From Rehmannia glutinosa (taxonomy: Eukaryota; Streptophyta; Magnoliopsida; Lamiales; Orobanchaceae): 64,000 nucleotides of DNA. A model generated the notes under the pieces. The model searched no databases and was not told where the DNA came from. It saw only the letters and a program-made list of their open reading frames with translations. Both the position numbers and the translations under genes were made by a program. Below, piece by piece: positions 33,103 to 44,110 of the stretch. How positions within the stretch are numbered: the first letter of the stretch is position 1; every line of letters begins with the position of its first letter. The DNA lies in assembly GCA_016081115.2 (NCBI GenBank), contig CM071930.1, forward strand, positions 23,875,520 through 23,939,519. Direction: 5' to 3'.

Positions 33103-35202
33103 TCTGTATATATAAAGAGAGACTATTCTTAGAATATTAACTCATGGTTTCCTCGCTCATTTTTCGGTTTCTAAACATAATAATTAAATTTCTATAAGAA
33201 AAAAAGTAATAAAAATCTATGGTAAAATAAGAAGTTATAAATATTTGTGATTTCATTATTTTTGGTAGTCAACTTTCTTTCAATAAATCACTTTTTAAAC
33301 TTATATATTAAATTGTTCAAAAAAGTTATATATTAAAAATAAAATTATTTAAATCAGGTTTCCAAATCTATGTGTGTACTGTATTAATTACTATATACAT
33401 ATATATATATATATATATATTCATTTATTTTTTTAAAAATTGATGACTTTTTCATTTTAGATCCATTTTTGATGTATAATATATAAATCATTTTTTTACT
33501 ATCTTTGGTTTGACATGGATATTGTATGTATACAATAAAAAATAAACATAATAAATAAAAATATATAAGATATATTTTCTTATTATTTTGTAAAGTGCTT
33601 TAAAAATTATGTATTTGGGCTATTTGACATCAATTTGTATATTCATGTATTTTGGTTATTTATGATATATGTGTAGTTGTTAATTGGACTTATCCAATTG
33701 CTTCATAATTATATAAAATTGTATTTAAGTTAATTAAATTCAATCAAAAAATACTTATCTCAATTGAAGAAAATATCTCAACTTATGTATCCAAATATTA
33801 TAATATATATTAGATATATCCATACATAGCGTTTGGTATATTTATGTAAGAAGAAATTATGTTTTTATTTATAAATTTATATTTATAATAGTTTTTTTAA
33901 ATATGAAAAATTATTTTTTATATATTTTTAACGTATTTTTCATGTTCATTGAAATTACTTTTTATATTTATCAGTGTATTTTGATATTCAACTTTTGAAG
34001 TTGTACATTTGGACTATTAGATATGAATTTGTCTGTTTGATATTTTTTTGATATATGTGTATGTGCAAAAATAAAATAGTTTTTATTTTTTGAAATATTT
34101 TATTTTCCCATTAAATTATGTTGCTAAATATAAACATTATTTTTGTTTAATTCCTTTAATAATTCTAACAACTGTTCAACTTTCTAAACTCTAAAAAAGA
34201 TATTGGAATTTGAAATGACTTTATTATTGATTGCATTGAAAAACAATACATTAAATATTAAACATTGGCAAAAAAAAAATTTCAAACTTTTACTTTCTTA
34301 TAGATAAACATGTTCAATATATAGATACAATTCACATTCACAAATTTTTTAATATCAACCAAGTATATTGTATTTTAAAAGTCTTTTTAAAGTTTATAAT
34401 AATTTATTTTTATATTATTTATTTATATGATTTATATTTAAATTAATTATTTTTTATATTTTAATCATTTATTGAAATTCTAAACTTCTTGCCGTCACTA
34501 AGAATTATAAAAATACAATTCGTGCATCACACGATCTGAAAATACAAAATATGAGAACCCGAATAGAACATAATAATTGAAATTTCCAAATAATACAATA
34601 CAAACCTCCACAATAATTTTTCAAAAGTTTAAAAATCGACTTAACAACGTGAATAAATAAAATATATGACAAAATCCGTAAAAAATAAAAATATCCCCAA
34701 AATAATCATTACAATAAAATCAGTAATATTACCAAAACTATATTTTATTGTCTCATATTTTCTTAACTAATATACTTAGTTCTTCTACACATATGAGGCG
34801 ACTTTGAAAAATAATTTTGCGTCCGAATTTACTAATACAACATTTGAAGAAAGTATGACACATATTTTCACACTTATTAGGAATTTAAACATGACTAAAA
34901 CAAAATGAGCGATGAAGTTGCACTGCGCGGTTTTATAAAAAAATAGTTTTCAAATTGACACAAATACATATGCTTGAATGTATTTTTTTATGATTCTGTG
35001 GTATGATAACTTTTTTATTTTTGATTTTATCAATAAAAAATATTAACTAATATTTTATGTTTATTGTTTCATGCTATATTAAAAATATCACAATGCAGAA
35101 GATAGAATTCGCAGAACTATTAGGAAAATGCACACGCCACAAGACAAAACGGACGTCTCACGATTTGATATACACCCGTGCATCGCACGAGCAAAAGACT
35201 AG
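33103..35202 (+). mobile_element. Complete non-autonomous Helitron (copy B)
   Basis: The 2100-bp element starts TCTGTATATATAAAGAG and ends with the stem-loop CGTGC-ATC-GCACG (35178-35190), then CTAG twelve bases later. The flanking bases are A and T, as expected for Helitron insertion between A and T without duplication. The hairpin context 'acccgtgcatcgcacgagc' is the usual plant Helitron 3' end. The interior is AT-rich and has no Rep/helicase ORF or recognisable captured gene. It sits within the left TIR of the 33009-36323 element. Confidence 0.88.
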
Positions 35203-35708
35203 TTTACTTATTACACACCCCACATTCCCCAATTTACCCTTCCCACTATTTTTTTTTTCACCAGCAAGAAAAAATAAAAAAAATATGAATTGTAAAATGG
35301 AATTGTACTGCAGTTCAAATTCATCGTAAAGTGATTTGGTTCAGAGAAAATATATGTTCATCCTCATCTTCATACATTAAATGTGGCAGAGAGGCTGTTG
35401 TCATTGTCAAGATTATATGAAGTTATTCTCATGGCGTCTACTGATTATATTGGGATTTTGGGCTAGAGAACAAAGTATATTATTGAAGCCAAGATTCCAA
35501 GAATTAAGATTAGGAGCAAAGACGGACACACGTTGCCATGTATGGGGGCACGTGCCCCCATAAGTTCTTTTCATTTTTTCACTATGTATTATTTCTTTTA
35601 AGAAATTGAGTTATTGATTAGGTTTTTTTTAAAACAATTATTGATTAGGTTAAAAAAATCAAATTGTGCCACAAGAAGTACTTTTTATGTAATTTATAAT
35701 TATATTTA

Positions 35709-36008
35709 GGGATAATTACACAAACACACCTTGAGGTTTGAGGTAATTACAAAAATAAATTCAAAAAGTTTTAAATTGAAAAAAAGTTTTAAGGTTTAAT
35801 TCTGCTTTACATTAGGGGATAATTGTAAATTTTTTAAAAATATGAATGAAGTGTTTGAAATATTTTTACTTATGAAGGGATTAAAGTGGAATACAAAATT
35901 TAATCTTAATGGGATAGGATTTTTGTAATTTTTAAAAATCCTTTTTTTTTTTTTTTTTTTTTTTTTGCAATTGCTCCAAACCTCAAGGATAGTTTTTATA
36001 ATTATTCC
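35709..36008. mobile_element. MITE with GGGATAATTACA inverted ends
   Basis: Left end GGGATAATTACACAAACAC...CCTTGAGGTTTG pairs with right end, inverted, GGAATAATTATAAAAACT...CCTTGAGGTTTG. Flanks TTATATTTA and TTATATTAT match at 7 of 9 bases, consistent with an old Mutator-type duplication. A T-run of over 20 bases lies at about 35943-35966. It is nested in the larger TIR element. Confidence 0.6.
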
Positions 36009-36323
36009 TTATATTATTTTGTGTCCCCTCTATGAAAAATTTCTGGACCCGTCCCTATTTAGGAGTAGACAAAATGATATGATCTGACATAAGCAGTTTT
36101 GCAGAAATTTCTCCTTTTTGGTGGTTTAAGGGTGTGTATTGGATTGTTTCATAGTATATGCAGATGAACAATTTTTCTTGAAGATGAAAAAAATCGTGAG
36201 AATGGTAAATTGAGTAATTTTGGGGTGTATATTAATTAAAAAAGTCATTTTTAAAAAAAGAGTAGAAGTGTATTAAGAAAGGGAGTGTATTAATAGGTTT
36301 TGGGGGTGCAAATAGCGCCTCCC

Positions 36324-36570
36324 AAAAAGTAATATTTTTCAGATGAATTACTAATACAGTAATATTTTTTCAGTTCAATATGTAATACTTTTCACTTAAA
36401 CGTGTAATAATTTCACCTAAAATTATAATACTTTTCAGTGAACATTCAATATTTTTCAAGAAAAAACTAATACTTTTCAGAATAAAAAGTGATACTTTTT
36501 GGGGGGAAAAAACTGATACTTTTCAGAGTAAAAAGTGATACTTTAAAAAAAAACTAATATTTTTTAATTA
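36324..36570. repeat. Degenerate ~20-bp repeat array (TAATACTTTTCA)
   Basis: About ten imperfect units of '(g)taatacttttca(g)' with A-rich spacers run from the right end of the TIR element. Similar wording ('aaaaagtaatacttcttag', 32937-32955) occurs on the left flank, suggesting the transposon inserted into this array. Confidence 0.6.
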
Positions 36571-36614
36571 TCATTACATTCGCATGTTAGCCAAATACGT
36601 ACGAAAATGTCACC

Positions 36615-36710
36615 AGTCTTTTGGGCTGGGTCACGGATCCTGTGGGATCCGTCTCAGAAAATGCGGCCCGTGAGACGGTCTTATATGAGTTTTTGCCATA
36701 TATGATTTGT
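36615..36710. mobile_element. Fragment related to the Mutator MITE at 19122
   Basis: GGATCCGTCTCA..., GTGAGACGGTC and the end 'gagtttttgcc' match the right part of the 19122-19514 element. It may be a short relative or one end only. 36711-37029 holds nothing I recognise. Confidence 0.5.
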
Positions 36711-37029
36711 ACATCTCCAAATTCATATATTAACCATTTGTTAGGTGCCACATTTTGATTATAATTGTTAATAAAAAACTACAATATAGTCGTACCTATT
36801 TAACGCTGAATCTATGATCTATCCCTTTAAATATCTAATTCTATAGCTAAGCATCCTTTTTGTTAAAAATATCATATTAACACTTCCATTTGTTAAATTT
36901 TTTCTATGAGAGCACATAGATAATAACTGACTAGCACCTAAAATAGTTAGAACTATAAAGAGTCATTGTCTCACCTGTTTGCCGCTTACAAAAGACATTC
37001 GAAAGGAAAATAAGGCGCACACGTGTGTG

Positions 37030-37460
37030 TGAAATAGGCCCAGCCAAGGCCTTAACTCCACCACAAAAGTTAACTTTCGTGTGGAAGTTTGACCTCAACT
37101 TAAAGTGCAAATTGACAATTGTTAATGAGATCATATCATTACCGACGCCTTTACAAGTCAGACGTCCGCGGACGACTCACTCCGAACTCTTCTCGGCACC
37201 AAGTAACCATTTTCTCCTTTTGACGGCTTCACTCCGCCCCTTATCAACCACCTAGTAGCCTTTTAAGTTTTACCCCTTGGACAACTCTCGTTCCAGACTC
37301 TTCTCGGCTATCAAGCACCAAGTAGCCCTTTGCCACAACACAATGGCTCACAATGAAAGCACGAATGATAAAAGCTCTCAAGGCCAAAGCCCCAACTCCA
37401 CTACAAAAGCTAGCTCTTGAGTGGAGGTTTGACCCAACTTTAAGTACCAATCCACAATTG
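37030..37460. repeat. Direct repeat pair, ~350 bp apart
   Basis: 37045-37120 and 37378-37460 share 'caaggcc..a..ccaactcca(c)tacaaaagctagctcttgagtggaggtttgacc' in diverged form. 37170-37205 and 37285-37325 share 'ccgaactcttctcggcaccaagta'. These look like remains of a duplicated transposon end. No coding content. Confidence 0.55.
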
Positions 37461-38038
37461 CTTGTGGATCCGAGGTGGGATCGTACCAGTGGGTACTGTA
37501 TATACACAAAAGCAGAAACAAACACATACACACACTTTTGAACGCATAATCTAGAATAAGCACAGCATAGAATAACAGTTCATTTCATAAGAAAATACAA
37601 GTCCCCCTTGATCCATACAAGAGCACATAAAGAATATCCAAACTAAACTGAAAGGTCTTCAAGGATCAGCACACTGCTCAATACTCTTACTGTAAATATA
37701 TATTCATGACAGTGATATTTTGGAATAGACAAACCAAACCAAATATGAACCATTTGATCCACACTATTTATACCACCGGCGATGATCCTTTACTTTTACC
37801 CTCCCAGCTACAATGCTTTACCACCAAGTAATACTTAGAGCTCTTTCCATACAGAGTTGATTTCAAGATGCTTCTTCTTAAACCAGAACTTTGCTGTGAT
37901 CACACACAAACAAGAGGACTTCAAAAACGACAAATTATCACCTCGGCAATCTCCTAAACAAAAGTCCGCTTTCTGCTGCTGCTTTTTTTTTCATAAAATT
38001 TGTAGCCCCCATGAAAGCAGACGAGAATAGTGGAAGTT

Positions 38039-39518
38039 TTACTCCTCGACAACATTGACTAATTCATATTCAACGAGAGAGAGATTATTATCTTCTTTGA
38101 CAGTGAAGCTGGCAGGTTCAGTCACTTCTACACGCCCCCATTTGTCCACAGCCAGCCTCATTGATCCTTTGAACATGTCGATTTTGGCATTTCTCAGAAT
38201 TACAGTAGTCTCGGGTTTCATCATTTCCACTGCACATTAAAAGTCACATATAAATCATCTCAATTGCTAACAGATTGGAGCAACCATTTGAATTAAAAAC
38301 GTACCTACAAAGTAAATTGCTATAGGTAATAATAAATATGGGCTTTCTCACAGTGGGGTCAAAACTGTCCTAAACATCTAAAACAGAACAAGACAAGTGA
38401 TAACTATCGATTTGGTCCGCCAGTCCGGGATTCATCATAATGTCCTTTCCTCTCTTGTTTCCTAAAACAAGACTACATGGGCATTTTGCATGTTCCTTCC
38501 ACTGGTAACAAGCTCTACGATAACTAGAAAAAAGTACTTTACTATGAAAATGAATATAGACTTTAAAATAAAGACACTCAGATACCATACCTTATCACAT
38601 ACCATTAAACCACTTCTACAAATATCTAACAGCATATTAAGCCGGACATAAAAAATAAAAAGAAAATAAATTAACATGCACACCCACATACATGGGTGTT
38701 TTATCATTCTCCTTCTAATGATACCATACCACATGTCGTACACCATAAACAGGAAATTGGTATGTGATAAAGCCAGACTGTCCAGCAAATACGAGATACC
38801 ATGCCCCTAGTCACATTTTATTGTACCTCGCATCTTTACTAAATATCAATACTCAAAACTAATTCCATACAACTAATTTAGAAACACAAAGACACACACA
38901 CACACACACAAAATGTCTGTCTATTTACTCTGATCCAGGGAGAACTCGTTGGAACAAGTAAAATAAAAGAAAAAATTTCAAAAAAGGAAGGCACACTCTG
39001 TAAATTTTGTTATCTATGTGTACAAATCAACAATTTTACGAGTAATGACAGCAGCAATAACAATGTGTTAGGGCATACACCTATTTCACATAATAAAAAA
39101 GTCAAATTGACATCAATCCACAATCCAAATCTCCACAAGGTTCTAGCAATTTTTCATAACACACTTTTTTCATGTTTTATTTCTGTCACTATGCCCCAGG
39201 TAGAATAAGCAAATCCACCAGTGTACTCATAATAGATGAATGTATCGTCTCTCACACACAGGCACACACACACAAGTGTACGTATAGCTCCATACCTTGC
39301 TCATTCCTCGCAGTAAACAAAATTGTCCCAGTTTCATCTCCGATTAGACACTCAGCAATTCGCATTTGATGAACCTGCGGCCCATCTGGCCTGCCCTTTC
39401 GCAATACCATCTTGGAACTCACAACCTTTACTACGAGATTGTGTCCATTTGTGCCGGGGCGCAGCTGATCAATCTTGGTGAAAACTGGCTTTCTCATAGT
39501 TGATTTTGTTTCAGCCAT
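38039..39518 (-). CDS. At4g28440-like single OB-fold nucleic-acid-binding protein
   Basis: Two coding exons, 39518-39296 and 38229-38039, join at GT-AG borders to a 137-residue protein. A 5' UTR intron (about 40060-39529) separates the ATG exon from an upstream leader ending at 40061. Key blocks are KIDQLRPGTNGHNLVVKVV, RIAECLIGDETGTILFTARN, MKPETTVILRNAKIDMFKG and MRLAVDKWGRVE, ending KEDNNLSLVEYELVNV. This is the plant At4g28440 family, one OB fold resembling SOSS-B/hSSB single-strand DNA-binding proteins; its role in plants is not well defined. The frame is intact. The coding intron contains a (CA)n run at 38891-38911. Sequence just past the stop (37497-37688) has a second copy at 22075-22262. 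Confidence 0.85.
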
Positions 39519-40330
39519 TTGATAGAACCTACAGTATAATATCCATCGGCCACACAATCAGGTATATAAAGTCTTCCCACATTCAAAAACCTTCCTCAAA
39601 ATTATGATATCAGCAAAATCACCATAGCTTCACATTTAGAAGCTGAAATTCCATTAAACAGGTATGCTCACATAAATCCATCGATCCATCACCCATCAGG
39701 CACAGACGCATAAAACTCATGATCAGAACAAAAAATAAAAACATTTGACGCTTTCTCTTAATAAAAAAACTAACTAATAGAATCACAGCGAGAAAAAAAA
39801 AAGGCGATAAATTTAAATTATCCGTTTAACCCATCATCCACCAAATAAAATGTGAAAATGGTAATAAGAAATTAACTCAATAAAATTAGACCTTTATTAA
39901 TTGAACTCATATTAAACAATTGATACTGAAACCAAGCAAGTACATAAAATCAAAACCCTAATAATCAGATCGAAACCCGAGGAAAATGAAAAAAATCTCT
40001 CAGACTATACAAAAGATAAACAACGACAGACGGATCTAATAATTGAGAGATTTGAATTACCTTTGGAACCGTTGATAGAACAAGAACAGAGAAACTGGAA
40101 ATTTTGGGGAAAGTGGTTAAGTTATTGTTAGTAGACTTGCGTTTTGCGGGTGAATTAGTTTCGGTGAGCTGACCGTCTAGATCGCATTTTCAGTGATATT
40201 TAATTAAGTTTATGACCGTTGATCTCCCACATTTCCTCAGCGCATCTCGGCCGTCGGTCATATTTGGGCTTAAAGCGTGTCCTATCATTTACAAAGCATG
40301 TTTTGACGTAGAATTCTTTTTGGGAAAATA

Positions 40331-41351
40331 GGGCGCGACTAGGGCCGCAAACGAGCCAAACCGAGCCGAACAGGAACAGGCTCGAGTTCAGTTCGTTTAG
40401 TTTTTGGATCAGCTCGAGTTTGGCTCGAGTTCGATTCGAGCTTTCATAATTGAGTTCGAGCTCGGCTCGTTTGAAAATTATTAGGTTCATGAAGAGTTCG
40501 AGCTTCTTAAACCAGAAAAGCTCGTTTAATATATTCAACGAGCTTAGCTCGAGTACGGCTCGTAAAAGGTTCGTTTAAGCTTCAACGAGCTTAGTTCGAG
40601 CTTGGCTCGTAAAAGGCTCGTTATAAGCTCGAATTTGAGCTCGGGAAAGCAAACTTGAGTTCGTTAAAGATCAAGTTCGAGTTCGAGTTCAAGTTTGTAA
40701 GCCTATAAACGAACATGTTCGCGAGCCGCGTTCGAATATAAGCTCGTGAGCCTATAAACGAACATGTTCGCGAACTTTCGAGTCGAATATCTGTAAGCTC
40801 GAGTTCGGCTCGTTTAAAAGTTCAAGCTCGAATTTTAGGCTCGAGTTCGGTTTGATAAGCCTGACGAATGATCTCAAACGAATATTTTTCTGAACCGAGA
40901 CCCGAATAGCTCGCGAGCGGCTTGGTTCATTTGCAGCCCTAGGCGCGATTGGATATGCTTTCATTTTAATTTTTTTTCATTTTGCTAGAGAATAGTGGTG
41001 AAAAATTTTTGGAAGAAAAAAGATGAATTTTGAGAGTGTGATTGGATGTGAGATGAAAATGTAATGATGAAAGTTGATTTGATTTAAAAATAGTAAAATG
41101 ATGATTGGATATGATTCGTAGTTAGAAATGTGTGAGTTAGTGAATAGTGAAATTTGTGGGAGAATGTGTAATAATGATTAGTTTTTTATGAAAAAATGTG
41201 AAGATGTGATTGATAAGAGAAAAAAATGAAAAAAGTGAAAGTGAGAGAATAGTATATTTTCTGAAAATTCTCATAAACAATCGCATGTTTGGTAAAAAAA
41301 ATATTCTCCAACGGAACGAAAATGGAATCTCCCTCACATCCAATCGCGCCC
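40331..41351. mobile_element. Outer MITE (GGGCGCGATTGGAT ends) near the OB-gene promoter
   Basis: GGGCGCGA(T)TGGATATG at the left (40331-40339 continued at 40950) pairs with the inverted ATCCAATCGCGCCC ending at 41351. Without the nested hAT element it is about 410 bp. It is flanked by TA on each side, which is too short to assign a superfamily firmly; PIF/Harbinger-like is possible. It lies about 220 bp upstream of the leader of the minus-strand OB-fold gene. Confidence 0.65.
40340..40941. mobile_element. hAT-type MITE nested in the outer MITE
   Basis: The 602-bp element has termini TAGGGCCGCAAA and TTTGCAGCCCTA, flanked by GGCGCGAC and GGCGCGAT (7 of 8 identical), so it is a hAT insertion nine bases inside the outer MITE. 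The interior is built almost entirely from GAGCTCGA/GGCTCGTTT-type repeats (TTCGAGCTCG) with no useful ORF. Confidence 0.85.
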
Positions 41352-44110
41352 TAAGATTTTAAGTCCTTTATCTTGGACCCATTTGCGAATTAGTCTTTTA
41401 AGTTGTCACGTTAGAGTTTTAGTCCTTTAATTTTTGAATTTATAGATATTAAATCCTTTAACTTATCAATTTTACTTTTGGTCCTATAACTTGACAATTT
41501 TCAACAACTTAGTCCTATATAAACATTCTCCAAATTTTATCTTGTACACTTGATACCTCCTATAATGAATACATCTTGGACACTTATCTAGATTCATTTC
41601 TTGGAGATAATTCTCCTCGCCAAAAGTTAATTATAGAAATATAATAAATCATTCTTAAAAGTTTTTAATAAATCTAGGCTCTGATACCATTTTTAAGCAC
41701 TATGATAAGTATATTTGAAAATTGAGATAAAAAGTCTTTTTTAAACTTGAAAGACCAAAGCGCACAATTTTTTAGCATATAGGACTAAAAGTATCTAAAG
41801 ATGTAACTTAAAGGACTATAAAACTAAAGATTCGAACATATGGGATTAAATATCCAATTCCACACAAATTTCTCTGACTAAACTCTAAACTTTACTAAGA
41901 TAAAAAAAATCAATCTCAAAATAGGCCAACTTACAGTATGAAAATTCTCATTTTCCCAATTCTTTTGCGCTTACTTTTTTGTTTTCTTTTTGTTTCAAAT
42001 TTATTGTCCGCATCAAAGAGGAAAGTATTTTTGTTAGTCTGACTAAGTTTTTCTACTTTGCCTCGTAAGTTGAGACTTTACTCTTATAGTCTATGAGTTA
42101 TTAAAATTGTCACATCCGACTCACTTTTTGTGAAAAATTTAATTGGACCCTCATCGCATGAATGCATGTTGGATTATTAGGGTGTCAGTTTGGATTACAG
42201 TAATGTGCATGTAAAAAGATTCCAGTTGAATTATGTTCTATCAAAAGTGAGGCGAACATAATATAAGCAAAAACGAAGTTTTCCAATAATATTTCACTTA
42301 CGGCTTGTTTGGCAAAATAGATGAGATTGAATTAGCATTGATGATTAGAAAAGATTGTAATATTCATAAGATTATATATGATGTATAATTTTGTGTTTGG
42401 GGTTTAGAATTGAGTTGTATATTTTTATTGGACATGACCAATTTGTATTTGGCATCTTTGATTGTTCAACATTAAAATATGGATAACCAAAATTAACCCT
42501 GTTTTAATCCAAAAGGTGACGTACCAATTTTTCACCGACCTACTTTAGAGTGGAAAGCAACTCCCCCTCGCGTAAAACAATTCTCCAGTAGAAGAAAGAG
42601 ATTCGTTTCTTTGCCCCAAACAATCGTCCCCGGAGATACCCACTAAGAATATTCGTCTGAACGGTAACATTGATCTCGTAATAGTTCCCTTTTTTATGTT
42701 ACCGCGATCCTTGTGCACACATATTTTCCCTCCAATAAAACTCATACGACTACGGTTTCTAGTTCTTGGTCGATTAAATGTCTCGTCTTAAAATATTGTC
42801 CAAATTTGGCTCGAGAGAATTTCCGATTTTGGTCGAATTTAATACAATATAATTTATTGTGGTTTTCATCAATCAATCCGGATTTTGGTCGAATTTAATA
42901 CAATATAATTTATTGTGGTTTCATCAATCCTTGATTTGATTCATTGTCACATTAAGTTAGGCTTCCTTTTTTCTCCCCAAATATTGTCATATGTTTTGTA
43001 GATCAATTCACTGATCTGTATAGTTTATGTTTTTTTTTTGTTTAATTTTACGTCCTATTTAAAGGGATGTAGGGTGCCAATTATTTCATGTCGATCCATT
43101 TATGTAAGTGATGCTGCTTAAATCCGTAGATCACTCCAAGTTAAAGTTTCTAATAAAAGCCCAACTTCTTCTCCAGAATTGGTACCTCTTGAGATGGGAA
43201 CTTGCTTGCAATGATTCAACAAACATTAGTACCGGTTGGAGAATAATTCCAGAGAAAATGATACAACAATTGAAAGAAATTAATCCATAATACTTACAAA
43301 TGGGACATAGAGACCTTTTTATACATGGGCTGATGGGTTGTATGAGCCTTGGAGGATAAAGTGAGGGCGTGGGCCGGATAATTATATCTACGATCTAATA
43401 ATAATTAACAGTATTGGATAATTAGTTAATAATTTTGGGATTAAATAATGCGTAAAATAACTAAAAAGAAAATAATGGAAAAAGTCAATTTTATCTCCAA
43501 TATATGCTCACCAGCTCCCGGGTTACAGAAAGCAGAGGGAGCAATGTGGGAGCTAAGAAGGTGGAAGACTTAGTAAAATTTTGCGGGGAGTAGGGAGTGG
43601 AGTGAACACAAATATGGAGGAGTGGAGAGAGGGAGAGAACCCTCAAGGGGAATCTCAATGGCGTCCCCAAGGGCGCACCCTTGTGCCCCCCGAGTCACCT
43701 CTAGGGGATGTTTCTCGTCCCCCGATTCGTTCTTCTTTGCGCGCAACTTTCTTCATCTTTGGGGCTTTCACACGTTTTGAGCTGGGTTTAGGATCCCAGA
43801 GTTCCATTTTCTTGTTTCGTGGTCGGGGAGTTACCGACTAGTTTTGCTCCGTAACTTGTTTGATCTGGTGAGATTAACTGTCCTGGGCACGTTTATCGCC
43901 TTTGTGAGGCTTGGTGATACTCTTTGAGTGAGTCACATATTTCTTGCTTTTCTCCACATGTGTTAGTATTTTTTCACGTTTACTTGTTGCATATTTGTGT
44001 AGAGGTTGTTGGTAGGGACTTGTTATGTTTTTTAGGGAGTGAGTTCCTCCTTGAGAGGGGGAGAGCACTTGCCAAGTTATGGGGAGTGCGGCCACCTCCC
44101 ATAATGCGAG
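41352..44110. other. Intergenic stretch without a recognised gene
   Basis: This is largely AT-rich. It contains repeated 'agtcctttaa/gtcctataa' wording in both orientations (41360-41860, possibly an old MITE) and a ~56-bp direct repeat (42825-42925, 'gattttggtcgaatttaatacaatataatttattgtgg'). A GC-richer patch at 43600-43720 resembles in composition the Ty3 tail at 45580. The short open frames at 43108 and 43581 have no recognisable domain. Confidence 0.45.

Larger units (their letters stand above)
33009..36323. mobile_element. DNA transposon with long terminal inverted repeats
   Basis: The left end (GAGAAGCGCTATTCACACCC, from 33009) is the inverse of the right end (to 36323, reading GGGAGGCGCTATTTGCACCC inverted). 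Similarity continues through 'acctattaata' and 'ctttcttaatacac', and past the nested Helitron through 'acacccc...aatttaccctt' (35216-35245), so the inverted repeats exceed 150 bp. Long TIRs suggest a Mutator-like element. Flanks (AAAAATGA and AAAAAGTA) are only partly alike. The interior (35250-36130) includes an unrecognised 60-codon frame at 35381 and a smaller MITE; no transposase is visible. Confidence 0.7.

Noticed and set aside
38462..38788. 108-codon minus-strand frame within the OB-gene intron
   Set aside because: No domain, lies wholly in the intron between two well-supported coding exons, and the exons join in frame without it.
43581..43841. 86-codon frame in a GC-richer patch
   Set aside because: No recognisable domain, start context or splice structure; composition resembles nearby Ty3 tail sequence.
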